Shown one piece after another: positions 1 to 10,822 of a DNA stretch of 64,000 nucleotides. How positions within the stretch are numbered: position 1 is the first letter of the stretch; each line of letters begins with the position of its first letter. The translations under genes were made by a program, and so were the position numbers. The stretch lies in assembly GCA_019321725.1 (NCBI GenBank), contig CM033115.1:5280673-5344672 (forward strand), written 5' to 3'. A model generated the notes under the pieces. That model made no database searches and was not told the origin of the DNA. It saw only the letters and a program-made list of their open reading frames with translations. The DNA is from Paulownia fortunei. Lineage: Eukaryota; Streptophyta; Magnoliopsida; Lamiales; Paulowniaceae.

Positions 1-727
1 ATTTTAAAAAAAGAATTTATTGCATATTCGTATAGGCTTGGCCCTGTGATAAATAATGAAATATCTTCCAAAAAGGTTGGCACAAAGGCTTGACTTATCT
101 TCCTACAAATAGCACTTGTATAAATATGTTTGTTAGAGATAAGAATAATTTGGACATTTTAAATGATAAAAAGGGTGTTTAATTATTAGAGTTAACTAGA
201 GTTAATGAAATAAGGTTAAGTAAGATTAGATGATAATATAAGAAAAATAAAGTAAAATTTAATAAGAGTACAGTGTCTAAATTTTATACCACAATTTGAA
301 TTAAGGATGTAAATAAACTAACACGGAACCTAGTCCAACTTCATCTTCAAGTTGGAACTTTTCAGACAACTTAGGAATGAAAAGCTAAATAAAATGCAAA
401 AACAGAGTTAAAATTGATCAAACACGCTCAAATTGACCGGACCCATTAACAGAATCTTGAATTTATGCCCGTTAGCTCTTCTCCACTGTGTGTTCTGTGT
501 GTGTTTGAGACAGAAAGAATTGGATTGTGGTCAAAGCCATGATTGCAATTCCACTTGAGAGAGAAAAAGAAAAGAGAGAATTCCCATATTCAACAGAACC
601 ATTATAGTACAGCAAATTCTACATTTCTACTTTACTTTTCTTGTACCCCATTCCCTCCTTTAAATTTCTTTATTTATGCATATCTAATTATGCTATTTGC
701 TCTCTGTATTTGTGTACAAATTTTCAG
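1..727 (+). promoter_or_regulatory. upstream region and probable 5' UTR intron of the EF-hand gene
   Basis: AT-rich sequence with no credible coding region; the short open frames here have no recognisable content. A T-rich tract ending in TTTTCAG at 721-727 looks like a splice acceptor just before the start-codon exon, so the transcript probably has a 5' UTR intron. The upstream 5' UTR exon and promoter cannot be placed with confidence. Confidence 0.35.
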
Positions 728-745
728 GGCTTTACCCTCAAAGCC

Positions 746-3700
746 ATGAAAGATTCACAAGGTAAGTCTTTGCTTTTTCTGCTGAAGGGATGTTTCTGTG
801 TGTTTCATTTTTGTTTTGTCAGAAATCAGAAATTTTGATGATAATAGCTTATTAATCACATTACTGATTGTTGATATTACTGTTTCTCTGTAACGTTCTT
901 GACCACGAAATATGAATTGTTTTGAAGATTCAATATTATGGTTTGCAGTGAAATTCTTGTACTGCTTATTGAAGTAATGTTTATGTACATGAAAGTAATC
1001 TATAGTCGTTTTATCTTCACAGATTTGTGCGTCTGGTGTGGGGTTGTAGCATCTGGATTACTAAATAATATAATAAAAATAGACTAGCAATCTTCATGCC
1101 AAGAATTCCACTATTTTCTGAGCAAATGTTGTTCTAAGGGTGTGAAATCTTCTTTGTTTTCATTTTTTTTTATCTTTGTTCTTTTTTTCTTTTTTTTTTT
1201 TGGGTATGTAATTGGGTCACAGATTGTATATACTATTTGTATGAATACTGATAATAGTCTAATTAGGAATTCCTATTTGTTTTCTTTTGTTTATTTTGAG
1301 AGAAATGATTGAGTACACATCAGGATATGAATGATTATTAGTTGCTATTTGAGTATAATGATTAACCATTTAATAAAATTTACTAATGAAGTTACTATGA
1401 ACTAAACTAATATCCACACTTCTAGTGACATCTAAACCTGAAACCTCATAATCGTAGAACCCTGGACCTTGCTACCTGAGTTAGGCAACATTGGTCTAGT
1501 AATTATGGTTATAGAATGGATGTTGTGATGTTGCATTGCAGATTGTTATTAAACATTTCCTTCTTTCTTTTTTGAATATGTAAAAAGTTGTGGCAATGGA
1601 TGAGAACTATATTGAAAAATCAGAAGAAAAGTGACTATTCTGCTATGGTTGGACATTTTAGAAAGAAAATTGGCATAAATTTAACAAATAGGTTAGAAGG
1701 AACATCTTTGCAAATTTGAATGTGAAAGCTCATGAGATTGTCAACGGCATGGGAAAACCTCTTATACTCGGTAGTCAGCACCTCAGCTCCCTTCTTCATT
1801 TGCTCATGAACCACTGCTTCAGGGTATGTTCTGTAAGATTTTTGGTGCTATGTTAGAGATAAAGTTACCTCTCATCAAACTGAAAATGGTGGAAGAATCT
1901 GGACTGCCACTACTTTAGTTTTAACTCTTTCCATTGCAGAATGGTACAGTCAAATACTATTCTGTATCGATTTGTTATTATATCTTCGTTTGTTACTAAA
2001 TTGCTTTTTTTGCTTTCTGCTATGAGTGATTTTTTTTTTTTCGTGAACTTATGTTGCATTAGACATGAGTGACATGACTATGTAATAAACACTAAGGTTT
2101 GACAATTTTAAGCCATTGTCTATTTCATTGACAACCAAATCATCATCTTATTACTTCTACCATCAAATGCAAGTGATATTAACTTAATTGAAAACCATCA
2201 CAGCTTGATCTAATTACTCACTCTGACTTGCAAGATTGCTCTTTTTTGGCTATTTAATCATATCAACGGAAAAGTATCACCATCATTGAGTCACTTCCAT
2301 ATGCAGCACCATTCACAGATCAGAAGAGCAAATGAATTGATAGAAACAACTTGCTATCCTCATTGCTTAATCAGTCCATATCTTGGGCTGTTGCTTCAAC
2401 TAAATATCACCACTGTTATTGCTGCCAAAAATTATTATTGAGCCCTCACACCATTACTTTTATTTTTGTGACCCAGAAATGCTCAGGATTATTATGTTTT
2501 TCGCTTGAGCAATGGATACAGAACAATTCATAGTTTGTCCATCTTCTATTACTTCGATTCAGTGGGAATTTAGAGGGAAGAGAGCATCTGTTTTGGAATT
2601 TTCTTGTTCTTTTGTAGAAGAGGTTTCATAATTTTCACTTATGCACTCATTTGCCTACTTAAGTTCCTGTTATATCAAGATCGAGTTCGTTATATGCTCC
2701 TTGGTCACCACATGTTCATTAGTCTCATCATTTCACCTGCAGATTACAAGACCAGACAAGTTTACCCTGACTTCTACCCTGTTGGAAAATTTCTACATTA
2801 ACAATATATTTGGTTCAATGAAGCGTGAATGACACAATTTCATATTTTCTTGTGGAAGAGCTTAAGATAGGGAATTAAATGAGTTTGACCTTGAGTCTAA
2901 GGTTATATAGTACAAAGATGAATGGCATTACCTATTGCTTTCACCCACAATTCCTCCCTGCCCCCCCCCCTCCTCCATAATGATCTAATTGGTTGAATGT
3001 ATAGACAAGAAGTTTTCAATTTTGAAGTTTGTGTTGATGGTTGTTGACACAAGTTCCTTCTATCTTTTAGGCACATCTCAGTCGTCCTTGATGCACAAGT
3101 CCTTGTATGACAAAGTACAAGATATATTTTGCTGTCATATCTTGCCAAACATTTATAAGAGGCTAGATACAAAGCTTGAAAGGAAAATGATGGAGATTAA
3201 GAGAAATGCTTCAGGGCATAGCAATTTCAAATCAATCGATAGCATAATCATGAAATTTCCTCAGCTCAGAGAGGGATTGAAAGAGATTAGAGATGTATTT
3301 GAACAGTATGGTGAGTCTGGACTCTAGTGAAGGTCATATTTCTGTTCTTTGGTGCATTGAATATTTTCTGATAGCAAGTTTCTTTCCCTGTTTCCTTGCC
3401 TTCATACAGATGAAGATTCAAATGGTACTATTGACAACGAGGAGCTCAAGAAATGCTTACATACGTTGGAGTTTAGTGTCAGAGACGAGGAGATAGATGA
3501 TCTTTTCCATTACTGTGACATGGATGAAAGTGAAGGGATACAATTCAATGAGTTCATTGTCCTTCTATGTCTCATTTATCTCCTCACGGATTATTCTACC
3601 TCATCTCATGCAGTATATGCATTGATACCTTCTCTCTTTACCTTATGGACTCTCTGCCTTTGAAATTATATACGCCAAATCTGATATATGGTTTATTCAT

Positions 3701-4201
3701 TGTCATCCAAATTTGCTGCAGACACTGAAGATGTGTTCGCCACAGATTGAAGCCACCTTTAATACAATAATTGAAGTATTCTTGTTTCTTGATAAAAATG
3801 GTGACGGAAAGCTGAAACGGAAAGATGTGGTCAAGGCATTAAATGAGGCTTCTCCTAGGGAGAAATCCCCCTCACACATCACATGGACTCGATTTAGTTA
3901 TTAACTCTCCTTCTTTGAGATTTAGACATTCTTTTATTACATTTTCCTGAAAATTACATAAAAGAAGTTGGAATTTTATTTCAAGTTTGTCAGGATCTTC
4001 CTCTTTCCTGTTTATTTGCTACTACTAATAGTTTCTAATTTCATACTGGCAGAGACATTTTTAGCCTTTAACAGTGCTATTGTTACTTATGCAGAAGAAA
4101 TGGACTGGGATAAGAATGGAAAAGTTAGCTTCAAGGAATTTCTATATTCCTTTATCAGTTGGGTTGGTATTGAATGTGATGATGAAGGTTCTGAGCAATA
4201 G
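746..4201 (+). CDS. CML21: probable calcium-binding EF-hand protein, CML21/CML22 type (5 coding exons)
   Basis: Calmodulin-like Ca2+ sensor. Proposed coding exons: 746-761, 3071-3310, 3410-3612, 3722-3896 and 4095-4201. They join in phase to 246 codons plus TAG, close to the roughly 230 residues I recall for Arabidopsis CML21/CML22. Four EF-hand loops are visible: residues 86-97 (DEDSNGTIDNEE), 122-133 (DMDESEGIQFNE), 177-188 (DKNGDGKLKRKD) and 215-226 (DWDKNGKVSFKE). Loops 1, 3 and 4 keep the central Gly; loop 2 has Glu there, so it may bind Ca2+ poorly. The segment VQDIFC..LPN.YKRLD before the first hand is what points to CML21/22 rather than a short calmodulin. Intron 1 is about 2.3 kb. 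The ATG at 746 lies 18 nt after a probable 5' UTR acceptor and leaves only five residues in exon 1. The last donor (TTTA|GTTATT) is weak, and an alternative acceptor at 4052 would add residues in frame. No stop or frameshift is seen. Function is by family only; the split between CML21 and CML22 is uncertain. Confidence 0.82.
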
Positions 4202-4664
4202 ATTTAAGATGAATGCAAAATGGCAATGAAGCAGGGGAACTATCTGAAATGAGGTTAGACTAATGTATATGTGACTTTTAAGTGTACATATTGTTTCGCA
4301 ACTGTTGTTTGTATGTTCCTCAGTTTGTTTCACATTTATTTCCCCAAAATTTCTAAAGAAACGTTATGGATGATAACTATATTTTCATCTAGGTATGTTT
4401 TTTAATATATCGTTTCATAAGCTTGCTTACTCACTACATCTACCTCAAAGACAATTCCTGAAAACTTCAACGACAAAAATCACTTCGTTACAGCAATGGC
4501 ATAACAAACATATCTTTTAGCTAGCAAAAGTTTCTACAGAAGTTCACAACCTAGATAAGATTATTGTATTCCAAGAGTTGAATTCTAGCGGGGTGCAAAG
4601 AAGATGCATTTCTTTGCTTCATTCTTCCTTCTCTCTACTTTTGGAAGTTCTCTATGCGCCATCG
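4202..4664. other. 3' flank of the EF-hand gene, no gene seen
   Basis: AT-rich 3' UTR and intergenic sequence. The polyadenylation site could not be placed. No coding similarity recognised on either strand. Confidence 0.4.
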
Positions 4665-5257
4665 ATCATGACCATTCAGTATGCTTACTATCTGCCTTAT
4701 GCATGGTCTAAGGTCTTAACTCTGGATTGGAGCCCGTGCATGCTATTCCTAGTTTTATTAGCCTCACCAATTCTGTCATTGTATTTTCCATTATTCTCCA
4801 ATCTACAATATCTTTATATGTTATTCTCTGTCCTTCAAATTCACATATTTTACTAATAGAGCATCACTCTCCCGAAAGTCAACAGCCATGTGTCCAGTAA
4901 ACGACCTCAAGCAGCACTACTGCAAAGCTATAATCATCAGCTGTTGCTTCGGAGTCCATATATACGGGTGACATATAACCAAAAATTCGTAAAATTGAGT
5001 TTTTCTTGTCAAGGAAATACATGATGGTCGTGTTAGTTTCTTGTTAAGAACTCAGCAAGAGCAAAAAAACCAAGCCTTGTGTTCATGGCTGGATCAAGGA
5101 TAATTGCAGAAGATGGGATATTTCTATGAATTACGTGCTCATTACATTCCTCATGGAGACAAGAAATGGTAGAAAACAGCAATTTGATTATGTTGTATAT
5201 TTGATGCCAATGCAAGTTTGAATGCCAGGAACATGACGAAAGGTATCGCATGTTCAA
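4665..5257 (-). pseudogene. receptor-like protein kinase domain relic (lectin-receptor-kinase-like)
   Basis: Read on the minus strand in several frames, this is the C-terminal half of a plant receptor-like kinase. Subdomain VI is at about 5215-5036 (LHWHQIYNIIK, then CLHEEC, then VIHRN where VIHRD is expected), followed by LGFFALAEF where LGDFGLA is expected. Subdomains VIII-IX lie at about 4980-4895 (GYMSPVYMDSEATADDYSFA, then VVLLEVV). Subdomain XI is at about 4770-4667 (RLIKLGIACTGSNPELRP, then a stop, then TMRQIVSILNG after a frame change). The catalytic HRD Asp and the DFG motif are both lost, frames shift and stops occur, and the N-terminal lobe and ectodomain are absent. The pattern is closest to L-type lectin receptor kinases, which is inference from a short stretch. 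Confidence 0.72.
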
Positions 5258-5650
5258 TCGGGAAGGGATAATTATGATGGACCATGATTGAGTTTTGGAA
5301 CAAACAAAATAATGTGTGGTCTATCACGTAAAAGATACAAATTCGAGGTGTCATTCTTCATTAGGAAGATCCACAAGTTTGTTGAAAGACTTATTACATC
5401 CACAAACAATAAGATCGACAAGTTTGTTGAAAGGCTTATATTCACGAACAAAACTCACATGACCGAAAAAAAAAACACAAATTCAAAATAAATCAACTAG
5501 CCGATGTGAAATCAAGTCTAAGGTCTCCATCTACCATTCTCATTTTGCGAAATCTAACTCCTAAAATGAAAAGAGACAAAAGCTCGTGTACTAGTGACTT
5601 GCTATTCGTACCTCATCAATCTTTAGCCTATATTTGGTGCGAATGCATGT
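5258..5650. other. intergenic gap with a short direct repeat
   Basis: No gene recognised. A motif around ACAAGTTTGTTGAAAG occurs twice, near 5371 and 5417. A TATA-like sequence (CTATATTT, about 5628-5635) sits where a TATA box of GDSL copy A would be, matching the better preserved one of copy B at 50624. Confidence 0.4.
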
Positions 5651-5861
5651 GATAGTAGTCAAACATTGTTATCTTCTTTCTTTTTTTAGCAAAATAAGTG
5701 AGAGGAAACATTTTAGAAAAACTGCGGGTGAAACATCGATTCAATTCAGGTTCTGCCTTTTCTTTTTCTGTACTCGTAAGCTTTTCAATTTTTGTTCTAG
5801 CAGCAGGTGTAACCCAACAAATAAGATGCACTATACAATCTTTGTACAAGTTGGGAGGCAG

Positions 5862-6242
5862 GCTTTGTTTGGTTTTATTTCTGGATATTTTGATAAAATT
5901 ATTGATAGAATATATTTTGATAGTGAGATTGGAAAATATGTTGAGAATGAAAATATGTTTGGATGTTTTTGTTGGAATAAATGATATGATGTATTTTTTA
6001 AAAATATTTTTTACTGTAAATATCTTATTAATATTGTTTATTATACTTAGTGGGTGACATTTTCAGTATAGTTGTCTTGTCAATATTGTTTTGTTGTAAC
6101 GAATGATTGTTATTTAAATATTGTAATGGATGATTGTTATTTTTGGAGAATAAAAATACCATTTTCAAAAAATATAAGTGACAAAAGCATTTTTCTTTCC
6201 AGAAAAAGAAAATTATAGAACAAAAATGAAACCAAACAAAGC
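5862..6242. mobile_element. MITE-like insertion with terminal inverted repeats
   Basis: About 381 bp bounded by inverted repeats: the left end begins GCTTTGTTTGGTTTTATTT and the right end, read in reverse, begins GCTTTGTTTGGTTTCATTT. No transposase coding. It interrupts exon 1 of GDSL copy A inside the G-D-S codons; the sequence resumes with the expected reading on its right. No clean target duplication was found, so the superfamily (hAT, Harbinger or other) is open. Confidence 0.75.
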
Positions 6243-6648
6243 ATTAATCTCCGTATAGGCAATTCTATTCGAATTATCCCAAATGCCACCTCACGTTGGC
6301 CTTATGGTGTAACCTTTTTTTGGATATCCTACTAGCCGTTGGTCATCATAGACTTTATAGGTATGTCTCACCAATCTATATCACAATGCAATTATTTGAT
6401 AAGTGCATATATGCTCGACCTGTAACTAGTCATTCTCGTTAATTGAAATATGAATCAATTACATGACAAATATAAATCTATTTGCTAATTATGGCTCTTG
6501 GGCTTCCATTGCTGAACCCTTAATTAGCCAAGACTGCTTTATTCGATGGTGGTGTCAATTTTGTGGTGGGCAGAACTCAACTCTTCTTTTTTTTTTCCCG
6601 ATCATGTTTTAACTCTCCCTCCCTTTCACGATCAACTAAAATGGTTTA

Positions 6649-7089
6649 TGATATACCAAGTGTTAAAATTACATTTCTACTCCTAGGATGTTGCCAAAAA
6701 GCTAAAAGTACTTGAAGATCCGAACATTTTTAACCTGGGCCTCGACCCAACCCAATGGAGAATTCGGGTCGTGGCAAGCTCTTTACCGTTGATGGATTGA
6801 TCGATGAAACGTACCAGTTAACAAGATCATGATATCAGGATCCTAGCTTGACTAGTATAAATACTCGATGCACAGTTTCATAAGGTAATTTTTACATTAT
6901 TTTACTCACTTCGCATATCAGTTCCTCTCGACTTCATGACCTAACTAACTTAAGCATTAGAGGATTTTAGCTGTGGGCCACCCCAGCAAGCCTAACATGT
7001 GCTATCCTTTCAGGTTACCACGAACTCAAGTAACCAAGCTCAGATCACCTCGACCTGAACTCAGATATACTAATTTTATCCCCAAATCA
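6649..7089 (+). repeat. 5' LTR of the Gypsy element
   Basis: 441 bp, TG..CA ends. It aligns along its length with 13214-13671, with scattered substitutions and small indels, which suggests an old insertion. Confidence 0.88.
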
Positions 7090-7489
7090 GTTGGCGTCTT
7101 CTATGGGAAATTTGAGGCGGAACTAGGTATGGCGGAGATACCTAAGAAGATAGTGGAACCACCATAGCATGCACTATCACCCTCTCATTCCCTTGAATTT
7201 TGGGATAATCAACCTGAAGGAGAGGAACCTATGATCCACATGGGAGTTAGTGATTTCAAAAATTGGTAACAAACGTCAGTACGCAAATATGGAATGAGAG
7301 GGAGAGAAAAGTCAATGTCACAATGAGGTCTCCTCCCCAAGAGACTCTTCAGAAAAAAAAGAGGCTGAGGCAGACAAAAAGGCTCGAAAAATATAGCTGA
7401 ATAAAGACGAAGCCGAGGATATAGCAAGCCAGACAATAAGTCCAGGAATGAGGCCTTATGCGAGAGTTCCAAAAGAGCTAAAGAACAGA

Positions 7490-8620
7490 GCTTATAGAGA
7501 AGAAGTGCAATCAAGGGTGGATATAAACGAGCTTAGTGAGCAGATTGAGCAAGCCACTCACAAGCTGGAGGATCTGAAGAGGAGGGGGCAGTAACATTCA
7601 CTTTGTAAAAGCGAGGATCCCCTTTCTATCTGGATATCTTAGCAGAAGTTGTCATACCCAGTAACATTCGCTTTGCAAAAGTGAGGATCCCCTTTCTCTC
7701 CGGATATCTTAGCAGAAGTTGTCACACCCAATTTCAAGTTGTCGGATCTCCTCAAGTATGATGGAAACAGAGATCCACAAGAACACTTGACTGCCTTTGA
7801 TCATATCATGCAACTGTATGGCTAATTTGAGGCCATGAGTGCAAGGATTTTTATCACTACCCTGACAGGGTGAGATCAATAATGGTTCATGGGACTACCT
7901 GTGGGAACTATGGTATCATATGAACAACTAACATGGAAGTTTTATATTAGTTCACAAGCCAAAAGTGAGCCAAGAAGTCTGCTACACATCTTTTTACCAT
8001 CAGATAGAGAGAAGATGAACCCCTTCGAGACTTCATTAATAGATTCAATAATGAGGCCCTGGAGGTGCAAAACATGAGCATTGATATGATGACCAATATA
8101 TTGATCCATGAGCTGAGGAAATGAGCCTTGCTCTAGCTTGAGACCCATTACCTAATAAGAAACACTTGATAGAAATGACCTAGTGTTACATACATAAAGA
8201 GGAGATGAATGCCTTGAATGATCAAGAGTGGGCTCAGGTGAATCCAAAAGGAAAAGAGAGAAAAGATCCTAGAGAGGGACCTCGATTTAGATCTGAAAAA
8301 GATCGAGATTAGGGCCGAGATTAGGATCGTCCTTGGTTAGCAAGATATAATCACTACACTCCATAGAACATACCCAGAGTGCATGCATTGATGTTAATAG
8401 ATAATTCTGATAAATTACAGTGGCCAAAAAAGACGAGGACAACTTTAGGAAGGAGGGATACCAGAAAATATTATCACTTGCATAAGGACCATGACCATGA
8501 TATGAAAGATTGCATCCAGTTGAAGAATGAGATCTAAAGGCTAATTCAACTGGGATACTTGCAAAATTTTTTCATACTGGATGAGCCGTGAGATAGAGAA
8601 GAAAGAGGCCAACTTTGCAG
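7490..8620 (+). pseudogene. Gypsy gag relic
   Basis: Decayed gag polyprotein: DLLKYDGNRDPQEHL and FDHIMQLYG near 7745-7820, then WFMGLPVGTMVSYEQL near 7882-7935, and further on KDHDHDMKDCIQLKNEI near 8485-8535, a zinc-knuckle-like segment in which expected Cys is replaced by Tyr. Multiple in-frame stops. A 70-bp segment is tandemly duplicated at 7589-7728. The nested solo LTR follows directly. Confidence 0.78.
7589..7728 (+). repeat. 70-bp tandem duplication within gag
   Basis: The unit beginning CAGTAACATTC at 7589 is repeated from 7659 with a few substitutions. Both copies carry GAGGATCCCCTTTCT and GGATATCTTAGCAGAAG. Confidence 0.85.
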
Positions 8621-8625
8621 GTCCC

Positions 8626-10817
8626 TGTTGGAGTAGTGCCCGACGCGCTAATTAGATTGACCTTTATTTACTCTTGTAATAGACTTTCTCAGTTGTAATA
8701 CACTTATTAAAGATATTTTCTTTCTCTTATAACTCACATTTATTTATTGCACATTAGATAAAGTCCCTAAATTAATTATAACTATGGGGCATGGCGCGCA
8801 TATGATGGCGATTATGGAACATGCTTTTATGGCTTTGATCTTAAATTATGTTCTGAGTCGAGAACTTTTTGAGATGGGACATCGAATAGACCAATAAGAC
8901 TCGCGCATATGATGCATGCTCGTAAGATGAGGATGTCCCATTCCACGGACTTCAGCATAGAGATGTAAGTGTATGTATGTGGGTGCTTGTTAGAAAACAA
9001 ATACACTGAACTGACCTACTTAAAATTCTTAATTAGAAATCCTAAATGTCGAATTAAGAATTTCTGCGTTACGATAGTGCACGACTAGTCCTTTAACTTG
9101 AGGTACCATAGTAACCTTATACATGTAATGCCTTACTTATCCTATGATTGCCTGACAATCATAAAAGAGGTTATATTGGGTATTGTATTTATGCGTATGA
9201 AAGTTAATGAGTGACCAATAAAGAATTCATTATTTGTTGTGTAGAATAAGTGAATCTCCTATATTTTCATAGTTCGTGACTCAGAAGAGCTTGGCCAAGG
9301 AAGAGTGAATATCAGAAAAGGGTTTTTGATGATTCATTAAGAGTCACTGCAACTTGAAATGAAATCATAGATAATGAGTCAATTAGGGTTTCGACTATTA
9401 TCTATACCCTAGACTCAATTGGGATATTAGTTGACGGAAAGATCTTACGTATATAGTACTCGTAATTGGAATAAGATCACTTGCTATTGCAACTAAGACT
9501 AGCTTGCCATGACTATTCGCTAGGTGTTTTCATGGATAGTGAGGTTCTAGAAATTAAGCAGTTAATTCCTATCGGATTAATTAATTGGAATAATTGTTAT
9601 TCATAAGTTACAAATATTACAAGCCCACTACTAGTTTAGAAGTGAACCTAAAGGGTCACACACAATTTGGAATAGAACATCTCTAGTCTATAAATCATAG
9701 GAGTTGGATATAATTAATTAACTGTATTAATTAATTAAAGAATTAAATTAATTCAAAGAGTTGAATTAATTATTCAATTAAATAGTAGAACTATTTAATT
9801 GGACCTAATGAGATTAGGAAATCCAATTAGAGTGAATAAATTAATTGATTGATCAATTAATTTAGACTTTAACTAATTTAATTAATTGGATTAATTAAAT
9901 AGACTTGGAGAAGTCCAAGCCCAAGTTTAATTAGGCTTGTTGGAAGCCCACTTGAAAATAAGAGAAATTAAATAAGTGAATAAGATTTACTTATTTAAAT
10001 AATATATGATATTATACATATGAATTTATGGGATGAATTCATAGTTTGGAAGACAAGACAAGAAGAGCAAATGTTGCCCTAATTTTGCAAGCAAAATTCG
10101 GCCATAATAATTTTTTTTTTTTTTATTTTGAGCATGTGTTTTTAGTTTGTTAAAGAAAATGAAACTTTTCCATACAAACTAATTACCATGTGAGGATGAA
10201 ATTAGGATTGCCCTAATCTTTGTAGCCTCCTTATATATATATATATATGATATATTGAAGATAAACTTTATCTATCCAACACTCTTGTAATTTTCAGCCA
10301 TAGCAAGAACTAGAAGAAAAATTATTTTCTTCATTTTGTCTTCATTTTCTCTTCTCTTGTATTGCTCAAGTGCATATTTTAATTGTTCTTTTTTTACAAG
10401 TTAAATTAAGAACAATTGAATAAACTTTAATCTTTAATTCACAAGTTGGATTGAAAGGTTATAAATTTACTCCACACTGCGCTAGAAAAACAAATAGTAG
10501 AAACTAACAATTTTATTATTTTTGGTGTTCTTGTATAAGGTGTGGACTTTCTTTGGAGGGAGGATGCGTGGACTCCTTTGAGGTGTATCTGCAACCATCC
10601 GACAATTGATTGCCTCATTCCTTGCACTATTAATGAAGGAGTCAAGAAAGTATAAATATTCATACTATTTAATTATACTATTTAATTAAAAATTTATATA
10701 TTGCTGATCGTTAAATTGCTTTCGGTTACATGAGGTAGTGTATTAATTGTTCATGCATGTTTTTATTAAATTTTTAATTTCCGATGTGCTTACCTCGTGG
10801 TCATAGCGAACCCAATA
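8626..10817 (+). mobile_element. Copia-type solo LTR nested in the Gypsy element
   Basis: A 2192-bp sequence starting TGTTGGAGTAGTGCCCGAC and ending ACCCAATA, similar along its length to the LTRs of the Copia element at 27757-34423 (3' LTR start TGCTAGAGTAGTGCTCGAC at 32521). It is flanked by GTCCC (8621-8625) and GTCCA (10818-10822), a near-perfect 5-bp target duplication. No primer-binding site, coding region or second LTR, so it probably arose by LTR-LTR recombination. It separates gag from protease of the host element. AT-rich AATTAATT tracts fill 9700-9910. Confidence 0.87.
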
Positions 10818-10822
10818 GTCCA

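Noticed and set aside
4578..4856. 92-codon plus-strand frame
   Set aside because: Antisense to the kinase relic; no family and no coding signature.
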